Source: SURF-32 sp964648365
GTDB lineage: Bacteria > Planctomycetota > Phycisphaerae > UBA1845
Direction: 5' to 3'
Assembly: GCA_964648365.1 (NCBI GenBank)
Contig: CAZYLK010000051.1
Coordinates: 1 to 33,497 of the forward strand
Length of the DNA: 33,497 bases
Shown piece after piece: positions 16,435-25,047 of this stretch. How positions within the stretch are numbered: the stretch's first letter is position 1; every line of letters begins with the position of its first letter. Below the pieces are notes generated by a model. That model was not told the origin of the DNA. It did not search any database and was given only the letters and a program-made list of their open reading frames with translations. Position numbers and translations under genes: made by a program.

Positions 16435-17597
16435 ACCCGTCGGTATGTTTCGTTTCGCTCCGCAGCTACGCGATCCTCACCGGTGACGCGGCAATCCAGC
16501 ACGTCGGCGGGGCGGAGGTGCAGCAGGTGCTGCTTGGGCGCGGACTCGTGGAGCGCGGCCATTTGGTCAGCTTCATCGTGCATGATCACGGACAGATGGA
16601 CGGTTTGCGCGTGGACGGGATACGCCTGTTCAAGGCGTACCGGCCCGGAGCGGGTCCGCGATTCGTACGGTTTCTTCATCCTCGCCTGACCGGAGTGGTT
16701 TCGGCCATGGCGCGGGCAGACGCGCAGGTGTACTATCAGAGGGGGGCGGAAGCGGAAACCGGACTTGTGGCTTCCTGGTGCCGGCATGCAGAAAGGCGGT
16801 TTGTGTTCGGGGCCGCCAGCGACACGAATTTCCTGCCGGACCTGCCACTGGTGCCGAGCCGGGTGGACCGTTGGTTGTACGTATACGGACTACGTCGCGC
16901 CGACGCTGTGGCGGTGCAGACACGCAAGCAACAGAGGATGTTGTGGGACTGGCAGAAGCTGCCGGGCGACGTGGTGGGCAACGCCTGCGCCGTACCGGCG
17001 ATGCCCGACGAGGAACTGCCCTCCCGTGACCGCGTGCTATGGATCGGCCGCTACCACGAATGCAAGCGCCCGGAATGGCTCGTCCAACTGGCGCGGGACT
17101 TCCCATCAGTTAAGTTCATGGTCGTGGGCGCATCGAATGCAGGGACAGCATTCGAGCGACGCATCACGGATCAGTTGAAGGGCATGCCGAACGTAACGCT
17201 GCATGGTTATGTTCCATATGCCGAGATGGACAGCTATTACCGTAAGGCCGGCCTGTTGTTATGCACCTCTTCGGAAGAGGGGTTTCCCAACACGCTTCTT
17301 GAAGCGTGGGCCCGCGCCGTTCCGGTGCTGACCACCTTCGACCCTGACGGCGTGGTGACGGACCACGGGCTGGGCCGGTATGCGGAGGGACTGGTCGCTC
17401 TGCGGGATGCCCTCGGCTCACTGACCCTTCAGCCACAACACTGGAAGGAAGCCGGGCTGCGGGCCAGGCGCTACGTTGCCGAGCACCACTCCGTGCGGGT
17501 TACAGCTGAGGCTCTGGGCGGTGTGCTCGAGAGAGTGTGCGCCCGTAGTCCGGATCCACCACGGGCCGGGAACGAACGGCGGAGGAAGACGGCGTGA
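16431..17597 (+). CDS. GT4 family glycosyltransferase
   Basis: This 388-residue GT-B enzyme has a GT4 C-terminal domain. VLWIGRYHECKRPEWLVQLA starts the nucleotide-sugar-binding half, FMVVGASNAG and NVTLHGYVPYAEMDSYYRKAGLLLCTS follow, and the EX7E motif is E283...E291 in EEGFPNTLLEAWARAVPVL. The N-terminal half contains the expected HVGGAEVQQVLLGRGLVERGH acceptor-side motif. It transfers a sugar from a nucleotide donor to the growing lipid-linked unit in the cytoplasm. ATG 16431 overlaps the flippase stop as ATGA; the frame is open to GTG 16401 but the overlap start is favoured. Linkage and donor are unknown. Confidence 0.91.
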   Translation: MNPSVCFVSLRSYAILTGDAAIQHVGGAEVQQVLLGRGLVERGHLVSFIVHDHGQMDGLRVDGIRLFKAYRPGAGPRFVRFLHPRLTGVVSAMARADAQVYYQRGAEAETGLVASWCRHAERRFVFGAASDTNFLPDLPLVPSRVDRWLYVYGLRRADAVAVQTRKQQRMLWDWQKLPGDVVGNACAVPAMPDEELPSRDRVLWIGRYHECKRPEWLVQLARDFPSVKFMVVGASNAGTAFERRITDQLKGMPNVTLHGYVPYAEMDSYYRKAGLLLCTSSEEGFPNTLLEAWARAVPVLTTFDPDGVVTDHGLGRYAEGLVALRDALGSLTLQPQHWKEAGLRARRYVAEHHSVRVTAEALGGVLERVCARSPDPPRAGNERRRKTA

Positions 17598-18484
17598 CCG
17601 ACAGGACCTTTTCATTCGGCAGGAACTGGAGCGCATTCCTGGACCGCTGCCTTACGCCAGAACGCTTGGCGAGAGCGAGAGCGGATACGGCGGAGTTTCT
17701 TGCCGTCGAATCGCTCGAAGGGCGCTCGTTCCTGGATATCGGCTGCGGCAGCGGGCTTTTCTCGAGTGCCGCCTACGAACTCGGCGCCTCCCGGATAGTG
17801 AGTTTTGACGTCGATCCGTTTTCTGTGAAGTGCTGCGAGTTATTAAGGGAACGGGCGGGCAGCCCTCCCAACTGGACGGTATTGGAGGGTTCCGTGCTGG
17901 ACTGCGCATTCATGCAGAAGATCGCGCCCGCGGACATCGTGTACTCCTGGGGCGTCCTCCATCACACGGGTGACATGTGGACTGCAATACGCAACGCGGC
18001 GCGCCTCGTCAATCCTGGGGGCGAGTTCCTGATCGCCATATACAATCGACTGGAATACGACTTCCTGAAATCCTGGAGGGGCTCGCACGGCTGGCTGAAG
18101 CTCAAACGCGTGTACAACAACGGAAGCGCCCTGAGGAAGCGTTTGATGGAGGCCTGGTTTGCCGCCAAAGACCTGGCAGCCTGGACTGTGAGCCTGCAGA
18201 ACCCGGTCCGCAGGATCCGTAACTACCAGAGCAAGCGCGGCATGAGTTGGTGGTACGACATCGTGGACTGGCTGGGCGGCTATCCCTACGAGTTCGCTTC
18301 GCCGGGCGAGGTTTTCATGTTTTGCCGGAATGACGTCGGATTTGAACTGCACCGGCTGCAGTCAACGTGTTCGCTTGGCTGCAACCAGTTCCTGTTCCAC
18401 CGCCCGGCGCTACCGTCGTCGATCACGGGGCGGACCGCGGCTACAATCCACGGCGATGTCGATCGGGCGGGAGTGAACTGCTGA
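17594..18484 (+). CDS. class I SAM-dependent methyltransferase next to asnB copy 2
   Basis: This 296-residue protein has the SAM loop LDIGCGSG at residues 47-54, SFDVDPFSVKCCELL as motif II, DIVYSWGVLHHTGDMWTAI and PGGEFLIAIYN. The later segment RGMSWWYDIVDWLGGYPYEFASPGEVFMF followed by GCNQFLFHRP is a recognisable extension of a glycan-cluster methyltransferase subfamily. The start is GTG in a GTGA overlap with the GT4 stop, with GGAGGA 7 nt upstream, the strongest ribosome-binding site in the operon. The stop overlaps the next gene by one base (TGATG), so this methyltransferase and the amidotransferase are probably made together. Some 25 residues after the conserved end look like unconserved tail. 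Confidence 0.88.
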   Translation: MTDRTFSFGRNWSAFLDRCLTPERLARARADTAEFLAVESLEGRSFLDIGCGSGLFSSAAYELGASRIVSFDVDPFSVKCCELLRERAGSPPNWTVLEGSVLDCAFMQKIAPADIVYSWGVLHHTGDMWTAIRNAARLVNPGGEFLIAIYNRLEYDFLKSWRGSHGWLKLKRVYNNGSALRKRLMEAWFAAKDLAAWTVSLQNPVRRIRNYQSKRGMSWWYDIVDWLGGYPYEFASPGEVFMFCRNDVGFELHRLQSTCSLGCNQFLFHRPALPSSITGRTAATIHGDVDRAGVNC

Positions 18485-20337
18485 TGTGCGGCATCTGCGG
18501 AATCTGTCATACCGACCGGCAGGCAGTAGTAGACAGGGCACTGCTGAAGAAGATGACGGATGCGCTCGCTCATCGCGGCCCGGATGGTGATGGTTATCTG
18601 CTGCGCGGCCACGTCGGTTTCGGGCACCGGCGCCTCAGCATCATCGACATTGACGGAGGGGACCAGCCCATATTCAACGAAGACGAGTCTATCAGTATCA
18701 TTTTAAACGGGGAGATCTACAATTACCTCGAACTGATGGATCAACTGCGCGCACGTGGTCATGTGTTTCGCACCCGGTCGGATACTGAGACAATCGTTCA
18801 CCTGTATGAGGACTACGGAGAACGCTGCGTGGAGCACCTGCGCGGGATGTTTGCGTTCGCGATCTTCGACGCTCGGAAACAATGCGTGCTGCTGGCGCGA
18901 GACAGATTGGGCATCAAGCCGCTCTTCTACGCTGAACTGGAGGATAGAATGATCTTCGCCAGCGAGATGAAGGCGATTCTCGAGGACTGCACGGTGCCCC
19001 GGTCCATCGACCTATCGGCACTAGCTGAGTACACCGCTTACGGGTACGTGCCAGGCGACCGGTGCATCATGCATGGCATCGCCAAGCTCCAACCCGGTTG
19101 CACGCTTAAGTGGGAGGGGGGCAAGACACGTGTCCATCAATACTGGAGCCTGGACTCACCGGCCGAGTTAGCCCCGGTCGGGGACGATCCGGAGGGGGAC
19201 ATTGACGCGGCCCTGATGGAAGCCGTACGCCTTCACATGCGGGCGGATGTGCCGGTCGGCGTGTTGTTGAGCGGCGGTGTGGATTCGGCGACCATGGTGG
19301 CACTGGCGAGCCAAGTGGTCGACCGGCCGGTGAAGACGTTTTCAGTCGGTTTCCATGAAGACGACATGAGCGAATTGCCGGTGGCTCGCCTCACCGCGGA
19401 GCGCTATCAGACCGAGCATCACGAGATTCTGGTCACCGACCGCGACGTCTCGGTGCTCTCGGACATCGTCCGTCATCTGGATGAACCTTTTGCGGACCCG
19501 TCGGCACTCCCAATGTACTACGTGTGTCGCGAAGCAGCTCGGTCCGTCAAGGTATGTCTTACAGGCGATGGAGCGGACGAGATCTTTGCGGGCTACACGC
19601 GCTACCGTGAGTTCCTTTCGTATCGTTACATCGACTGGATCCCGCGGCCGATTCGGCAAGCCCTGTTTCTCCCGCTCGCCCTGGCGATGCCTAATGTCAT
19701 GTGGGGAAAGGGGCTTCTGCGCCGAATGGCGTCCGACGAAGTCGAACGGTACATGGGCCAAATAGGTATCTTCTCTTCACCGGAGTGCGCCGCCCTGATG
19801 CCCGATCACGAGACGGCACGCCTCGTGCGTCCGATCGAGCGATACCTGTGCTGTAGTGGCGCGCATCGTGGCGAGCCGGTCGCCCGCCTGCAGTACGTGG
19901 ATCAGAGAACCTATCTGCCCGATGACATCCTGGTCAAGGCGGATCGAATGTCCATGCAGAATTCCCTGGAGCTGCGACCTCCCTTTCTGGATCACCGGCT
20001 GGTGTCGCTGGCGAACTGTTGCGCCTCGTCTCTGAAGATCGGGGCCGGCTCTGGCAAGAGAATTCTCAAGTCGTTGATGAAGGAGCGTATCCCGCACGAG
20101 GTTCTCGAGCGTCCCAAGACGGGATTCGGCAGCCCCATCAAGCACTGGTTTCGCGGGGGGCTCGCGCCCCTGGCCCGCGAGATGGTGCTCTCACCATCGT
20201 CCCGGGCGGCCGCCTACTATGAGCGGCGTACAATGGAGCGCATCATCTCCGGACATCAATACGGGCTGCGTGACCTCAGTCGCCGCATCTGGCTGCTCCT
20301 GGTGTTCGAGCACTGGTGTCGGGAATTTGCGATCTGA
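18484..20337 (+). CDS. asnB: glutamine-dependent asparagine synthase-like amidotransferase (copy 2)
   Basis: This 617-residue AsnB-type enzyme begins MCGICGIC with Cys2 as nucleophile. The glutaminase domain has LAHRGPDGDGY, GHRRLSIIDIDGG and LNGEIYNY. The synthetase domain has the PP-loop SGGVDS at residues 263-268, CLTGDGADEIFAGYTRY and DDILVKADRMSMQNSLELRPPFLDH. It is the last gene of the + strand operon. It differs from copy 1 throughout (for example the PP-loop SGGVDS versus SGGLDS, and no long tail), so the two are paralogues with probably different acceptors rather than a recent duplication. ATG 18484 is fixed by the required N-terminal Cys and the one-base overlap; the frame is open upstream to 18367 but that part is the methyltransferase. 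Confidence 0.93.
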   Translation: MCGICGICHTDRQAVVDRALLKKMTDALAHRGPDGDGYLLRGHVGFGHRRLSIIDIDGGDQPIFNEDESISIILNGEIYNYLELMDQLRARGHVFRTRSDTETIVHLYEDYGERCVEHLRGMFAFAIFDARKQCVLLARDRLGIKPLFYAELEDRMIFASEMKAILEDCTVPRSIDLSALAEYTAYGYVPGDRCIMHGIAKLQPGCTLKWEGGKTRVHQYWSLDSPAELAPVGDDPEGDIDAALMEAVRLHMRADVPVGVLLSGGVDSATMVALASQVVDRPVKTFSVGFHEDDMSELPVARLTAERYQTEHHEILVTDRDVSVLSDIVRHLDEPFADPSALPMYYVCREAARSVKVCLTGDGADEIFAGYTRYREFLSYRYIDWIPRPIRQALFLPLALAMPNVMWGKGLLRRMASDEVERYMGQIGIFSSPECAALMPDHETARLVRPIERYLCCSGAHRGEPVARLQYVDQRTYLPDDILVKADRMSMQNSLELRPPFLDHRLVSLANCCASSLKIGAGSGKRILKSLMKERIPHEVLERPKTGFGSPIKHWFRGGLAPLAREMVLSPSSRAAAYYERRTMERIISGHQYGLRDLSRRIWLLLVFEHWCREFAI

Positions 20338-20370
20338 CGGACTCAGCCGCGCTGGTCCAACGTCCAACCA

Positions 20371-20396
20371 CGGGCGCGCCCCGGGCGCTCTGCCCG
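20371..20396. terminator. possible GC-rich bidirectional terminator between convergent transcription units
   Basis: This lies in the 86-bp gap between asnB copy 2 and the convergent beta-helix lipoprotein. CGGGC (20371-20375) can pair with GCCCG (20392-20396), with an inner palindrome at 20376-20388. No T-tract follows on either strand, so it is not a canonical intrinsic terminator; position is the main support. Confidence 0.25.
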
Positions 20397-20423
20397 CGTG
20401 ACACCACTCGCCGTGGCGGCGCC

Positions 20424-23400
20424 TTAATCCGGGAAGTACTCGTACGCCCCCATGTCCGGCTGCGCCGAGGGCGGGCGACCGTTCATATCAAGCAGTCCAA
20501 GCCCCAAATCCACGCCCGCGTCGCGCGCCGTCGATCCTCCCCGAAGTTCGAATATTAATGCCGTCATATCTTTGGCGTACTGAACGGCGCTGCGCGCGTC
20601 GGGGAACGCGTTTATGTCGTTGAGCGGATCAAAGACATCAGGCGTACCGTCGTTGTTCGCATCCGTGGACAGAAGGTCGATGTCTACGAACATCGGGTTG
20701 CCACTTCGGCTATTCGGGCTCACCACAATGTTGAATCGCCCGTCGCCGACAAAATTGTAGTCCGATGCGCCGGGAACGGGAGTAGCATAATCGATGTCCA
20801 TGACGCCGTTTGCGCCGGCGATATTGTTCCTGACCTTGGCCACCGACGGTTCGTCAGCAAACCAGTTTATCGCGAATCCGACACCGCTGTTGCCGTAGGC
20901 GATGTTGTTGTACATAAGCGGTGCAAGCTGCCCGTCATAGAAGGACATGATGTATCCTATCTTATTGAGAAAAGACACGTTGTGGTGGAGCAGATCCTGT
21001 GCCAGTTCAGTGTCCGGCGTAATGCGGATTTTTAAGCCTCCCCCGCCACCATCGCCGTCATATGGATCCATCAGATAGCAGATGTTGTAACGAAATATGT
21101 GTCCCGCCGACCGGTCCGAGGTGATACCTTGATCGTCGCAGTGGTGAACGACGTTGTGCTCAGCCAACCCTTGGACGGTCTGGCTCGAGAAAGGGATGCC
21201 ATGGCCGTTGTTCTGGCCTATCGAATCCTGCATATTGATATGATGAACGTGATTCCAACGGGCCACCGGCCGGACGGGCGCCCCCACACTGGACGCGAGT
21301 CGGAATCGAATCCCGCCAGACACATGGTGGACGTGATTCAGCTCCACCAGAGCATCCTCGGCTGCCCCCAAAACATAGATGCCAGGGACGTCAAACTCGG
21401 GTGGAAGCGGTCCGGGGTATCCGGGGTAGTCGTCCCGGTAGATGTGACAGTTGCGCACGATGGGATTCTTGCAGTCGTAGACGCGAAGAATCATAGCGTT
21501 TCCGGACTTCGCCGCGTTTTTCATCGTGAAACCGTCCACCGTCACGTAGTCGCCCATGATATTAAAGCAATGGCCCCGGGTGTTTTGCCCGTCCAGGATG
21601 ACCTCCTCGGTGCCGAAGTTGCGGAACGTCAGGCGCAGTTGGGCCGTTCCGCTACGTAATACATCGACGGACTCGTAGTAGGTGCCGGCCCGTATGTGTA
21701 CGCTGTCGCCCGGCTGCACGACGTTCGCAGCGTCCTGGATGCGATCGTAGGCGTCTCCATCGGATCCCGTACATTCGCGGTCACTGATCGAGTAACTGCC
21801 TGCACAGTCCTGTGACACGTTCCCATCGACGTAGATCGTCCGTCCCTGGCCCGGCTGGGTGATCGTGACGACGACGCTGTCCAAGTCCGTCAGCGGCGGC
21901 TGACCGTCGTCGGTCACGCGCAGCGTGATGCTATGTACGCCCGGATCCAGGTGTATCAAGGCTGGCCGCACGCCTGTGGCGATCTGCTGATTGTTCAGCA
22001 GCCACACGTACGACACGATCTGCCCGTCCGGGTCGCGGCTGCCGGAACCGTCGAGCTGTACATCCTCGCCGTCACCTTCCGCATCGACCAGTTGCTGATC
22101 CGGTCCGGCATCCGCGATCGGCGCCTGGTTGCCGCCGCCTTCGGAAATTCCCTCGTAGTCTTGATCATCCTGATCGGCGCTGACGTTGCTGTGGTCGCGC
22201 GACGGCGGATCGAACGTATAACCCTGCCGCTGCGGCGTGACGCGGCCGCTCCATTCGTAGGGGACGTTCAACACGTATTCGCCGCCGTTGTCGGTGATGT
22301 CGGTGCCGCCGTTGTTGTTGGCGGAGACGGTGACGCCGCTGATGGGCTGGTTCTGATCGTCGCGGACGTAGCCGTGGATGATCGGGCGCACGGTCACTTG
22401 CGGATTGGTCAGACCCGTCTGCGGGTTGATGCAGGCGACCGGGCCGGCCAGGCCGGCCAGGGTTACGGTCAGGCGGATCGTGTGTTTGCCGGCCGTGGAG
22501 AAGGCGCGGCTGCGCTTGCTGTGCGTCGAGAGCGGGCCGGAGTCCACGGTGTTATCAAACCTCCAACTGTAAGTTCCGTTGGGCAGGGCCTTGCCGTTCT
22601 TGGTGACGGCGGAGCCGTTGATGTTGAGCGGCCGCGCGCCCTCGAACTTATCCAGCGTGAACTGAATGATCGGGTAGATCTTAACGCGATATCGGGCGGG
22701 AACCGAGAACCGGTCCTGCGCGTCGCGCACGCGGAAGGTGAACTCGTCGTCGCCGCTGACGTCCGACTTGGGCGTGTAGACAATCGTGGCCTGGTCGGGG
22801 GCGATCTGCGTGAGATTGGCGACGCCGCCGAATACGGGGTTCGGTGCATCGACCACTTCGAAGGTCAGGTTATCGCCGCCGGGGCTGGTGCCGCGCAGGG
22901 TCAGCTCGACGCTGCCGTTTTCCATGACGAACCCCGCGCCTTCAAACGCGATGGGATCCTCGCCCATCACGAACATCTCGATGCCGACGCCCGCCGGCAG
23001 CGATTCCTCGGCGCCGTCCGACGCGCTGTAGGTAAAGCCGTCAAGCCCTTCGTAGCCGGGGTCCGGGGTATACGTTACCGTGGCCGTCGTCGGGCCGGTC
23101 GTCGCGACGTTGCCGAGTTGGCCATGAGTCGGCTGCGTCTTGACCGCGAAGGAGAGACTGTCGCCATCCGGATCGCTGCCGCTGAGCAGGATCTCCACGG
23201 CCGTCCCCACAGGCGTCGACGCCGCGACGACGTTCGCGATCGGGGGCAGATTGTCCTGGCCCCCACCGCCGCCGCCCTGGCCGCCACCTCCACCTCCTCC
23301 TCCGCCGCCGCCTGAGCCTACGCCCCGAACGAGCACTTCGCACTCGTCGACGTCCTCTTCGCCGTTCTGCGAGACTGTCAGCGCGAACACCAGCACGCTG

Positions 23401-24107
23401 TCGCCGGTGAGCACAGGCGCCGAGAACGAGGGCGTCGCGTCGGTCGGGTCGCTGAGCTCGACGAGCGGGCCTTCAAGCTGTTCCCATGCGTAGTCGAGCT
23501 CGCTGAAGCCGTCGCCCAGACTGGCGGTGCCGTCGAGCACGACGCGCGTGGCGGCGGCCACTTCCTGATCCGGCCCCGCGTCCGCGAAAATCACGCTGAA
23601 CGGCGCGTTGAGGTTCATGACGAGCACTTCGACCGAGTCGCTGTCGGCCGACTTGCCGTCGTTGACCTCAAGCCTGAAGACCATGCGTGTGTCGCTGTCG
23701 ACCATCGGGGCGACGAAGCTGGGCCGCGCGGCCGCGGCATCACTCAGCTCGACCAGCGGGCCTTCGGTCTGCTGCCAGTTGAACGTCAGCGTGGCGCCCT
23801 CCGGGTCGGAGCTGCCGTTGCCGTCCAGTTCGATCACCTCGCCCTCCGCCACGGAGCGATTGGTACCCGCGTCCGCGACCGGCGGCTGGTTCACCTGGAC
23901 GAGCGGGTCTTCCGTCTTGGGCCCGTTTGGATCGGGCGGCGTCACATTATCGGCCGGGTCAGGCGCCGAGTTCGAGTTCGGGCTGGGTGTCCCGCCGGGA
24001 TCGCCGGAGTTGCTCGACGGCACGCCACACCCGATCGGGGAGGCTGCCCAGCAGAATACGACGAGGGAAGCGGGGATAAGCCAATGGCGCGAGTGTCGGC
24101 TCGACAT
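20424..24107 (-). CDS. large putative lipoprotein: PKD/Ig-like repeats, carboxypeptidase-regulatory-like domain, C-terminal parallel beta-helix
   Basis: This 1227-residue exported protein starts at ATG 24107, behind an AAGGGAAAG tract; an open frame upstream to 24200 is not needed. A signal peptide ends with SPIGC, making Cys27 a probable lipidation site, although the lipobox is not canonical. An Asn/Pro/Asp-rich stalk follows, then PKD-type domains (about 74-166 and 167-262), a poly-Gly hinge (about 264-283), two cadherin/Big_9-like domains (about 286-478), an Ig-like segment (to about 573), a carboxypeptidase-regulatory-like domain (about 574-652), another PKD (about 660-750) and a right-handed parallel beta-helix (about 755-1227). 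The helix is marked by VTVDGFTMKNA, NPIVRNCHIY and GHIFRYNICY repeats and ends in DMGAYEY. It probably binds, cleaves or epimerises polysaccharide at the cell surface. Its catalytic residues cannot be identified by eye. Confidence 0.9.
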   Translation of the reverse strand: MSSRHSRHWLIPASLVVFCWAASPIGCGVPSSNSGDPGGTPSPNSNSAPDPADNVTPPDPNGPKTEDPLVQVNQPPVADAGTNRSVAEGEVIELDGNGSSDPEGATLTFNWQQTEGPLVELSDAAAARPSFVAPMVDSDTRMVFRLEVNDGKSADSDSVEVLVMNLNAPFSVIFADAGPDQEVAAATRVVLDGTASLGDGFSELDYAWEQLEGPLVELSDPTDATPSFSAPVLTGDSVLVFALTVSQNGEEDVDECEVLVRGVGSGGGGGGGGGGGQGGGGGGQDNLPPIANVVAASTPVGTAVEILLSGSDPDGDSLSFAVKTQPTHGQLGNVATTGPTTATVTYTPDPGYEGLDGFTYSASDGAEESLPAGVGIEMFVMGEDPIAFEGAGFVMENGSVELTLRGTSPGGDNLTFEVVDAPNPVFGGVANLTQIAPDQATIVYTPKSDVSGDDEFTFRVRDAQDRFSVPARYRVKIYPIIQFTLDKFEGARPLNINGSAVTKNGKALPNGTYSWRFDNTVDSGPLSTHSKRSRAFSTAGKHTIRLTVTLAGLAGPVACINPQTGLTNPQVTVRPIIHGYVRDDQNQPISGVTVSANNNGGTDITDNGGEYVLNVPYEWSGRVTPQRQGYTFDPPSRDHSNVSADQDDQDYEGISEGGGNQAPIADAGPDQQLVDAEGDGEDVQLDGSGSRDPDGQIVSYVWLLNNQQIATGVRPALIHLDPGVHSITLRVTDDGQPPLTDLDSVVVTITQPGQGRTIYVDGNVSQDCAGSYSISDRECTGSDGDAYDRIQDAANVVQPGDSVHIRAGTYYESVDVLRSGTAQLRLTFRNFGTEEVILDGQNTRGHCFNIMGDYVTVDGFTMKNAAKSGNAMILRVYDCKNPIVRNCHIYRDDYPGYPGPLPPEFDVPGIYVLGAAEDALVELNHVHHVSGGIRFRLASSVGAPVRPVARWNHVHHINMQDSIGQNNGHGIPFSSQTVQGLAEHNVVHHCDDQGITSDRSAGHIFRYNICYLMDPYDGDGGGGGLKIRITPDTELAQDLLHHNVSFLNKIGYIMSFYDGQLAPLMYNNIAYGNSGVGFAINWFADEPSVAKVRNNIAGANGVMDIDYATPVPGASDYNFVGDGRFNIVVSPNSRSGNPMFVDIDLLSTDANNDGTPDVFDPLNDINAFPDARSAVQYAKDMTALIFELRGGSTARDAGVDLGLGLLDMNGRPPSAQPDMGAYEYFPD

Positions 24108-24309
24108 GGGTGCTTCTTTCCCTTCTTGCCGTTGCGACGGACCTGGTTTCTTCTGACTCTTACCAATCAGCGCAGCTTGCGCTGGTCCACGAGACGGCAA
24201 AGAGAGAATACATTACCTGTCTTGCCAACTGCCACTATCGGCATAGCCAGCCGACGATAGCCACGGCAATATCGGAAGTCTAGCAACTCACACCAGACCG
24301 ATAATTGTG

Positions 24310-24984
24310 TTAGCTATTATGGGACGTTTTCGCAGTTGCAACGGTGCGGCTATCGGGCGTGATGTCATTCAAGGGCCATGATGCGTTCGCAAAGCGAACA
24401 ACGACTTGCTCAGGGTGTGCCGTACGGCAGCGCCGTGCCATTAATTCGATAGATTCCCCATGTCCTGGTACATTAAGTTCCGGGCACAGTTCCGACAGCG
24501 GCTCTAATACGAACCGTCGATCGGCGATCGCCGCGTGGGGAACACGCAGATCGGGTGTTTCTATGAGGTCCATCCCGTACACCAGCAGGTCGAGATCGAT
24601 GGTGCGGCATTCACCTCGGCGCCCGGTGCGGCGCCGCCCCAGTTCGCCTTCTATCCGATGCAGTTCGCACAGGAGTTGCGGCGCCGCGAGACGAGTTCGG
24701 ATGCCGACGACGGCGTTTACAAACGTAGTAGCCGAATCGACCGCATCAACGGGCGACGTCTCGTAGAGGGAAGAAGCCCAGGGCTCCGGTTTCCAACGCA
24801 CGCCCGGCGTCGCCCTCAATCTTTGCGCGGCCGCGCACAGACTCGCGACGCGGTCACCGACGTTGGACCCCAGCCCGATATAAGCGATTCGCTCCTGCGC
24901 GGAGGCGGTCGTTTGCGAGCTCGACCCGCCGCCTTTCACCCGGGGTGCCTTCGACGTTGCTTTCGAGGGAGGAAATGCGGTCAC
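24310..24984 (-). CDS. folK: 2-amino-4-hydroxy-6-hydroxymethyldihydropteridine pyrophosphokinase
   Basis: This 224-residue protein carries the FolK signatures in order: YIGLGSNVGDR, SSLYETSPV, FVNAVVGI, ELHRIEGELGRRRTGRRGECRTIDLDLLVYG (the HPPK Arg-rich and DxDLL Mg/ATP site), and RVPHAAIADRRFVLEPLSELCPEL. It transfers pyrophosphate from ATP to 6-hydroxymethyl-dihydropterin in folate synthesis. It is longer than typical HPPK (about 160 residues), with about 32 Ser/Lys-rich residues before the first strand and about 35 after the core. The GTG at 24984 is the annotated start, but a later start would give a more usual length. It lies 63 nt after dapL on the same strand and may be co-transcribed. 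Confidence 0.93.
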   Translation of the reverse strand: MTAFPPSKATSKAPRVKGGGSSSQTTASAQERIAYIGLGSNVGDRVASLCAAAQRLRATPGVRWKPEPWASSLYETSPVDAVDSATTFVNAVVGIRTRLAAPQLLCELHRIEGELGRRRTGRRGECRTIDLDLLVYGMDLIETPDLRVPHAAIADRRFVLEPLSELCPELNVPGHGESIELMARRCRTAHPEQVVVRFANASWPLNDITPDSRTVATAKTSHNS

Positions 24985-25047
24985 GACCGAATCAATGCTC
25001 CGCCATTCGACGCCAGGTTCGCACCGATCGCCCGCGCCCAGGCCAGC

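Noticed and set aside
21933..23315. 460-codon + strand frame opposite the beta-helix lipoprotein
   Set aside because: Antisense shadow in GC-rich DNA; the - strand encodes clear PKD, cadherin-like and beta-helix domains.
23258..23316. CCG/CCA/CCT-rich repeat tract as a simple repeat or CRISPR-like element
   Set aside because: It encodes the poly-Gly hinge of the beta-helix lipoprotein on the - strand; no spacers or regular repeat units.
24108..24309. Promoter boxes in the AT-richer 202-bp gap between folK and the beta-helix lipoprotein
   Set aside because: A promoter is likely, but candidate -35/-10 pairs (TTGGCA, TATTCT) have unsuitable spacing, so none is called.
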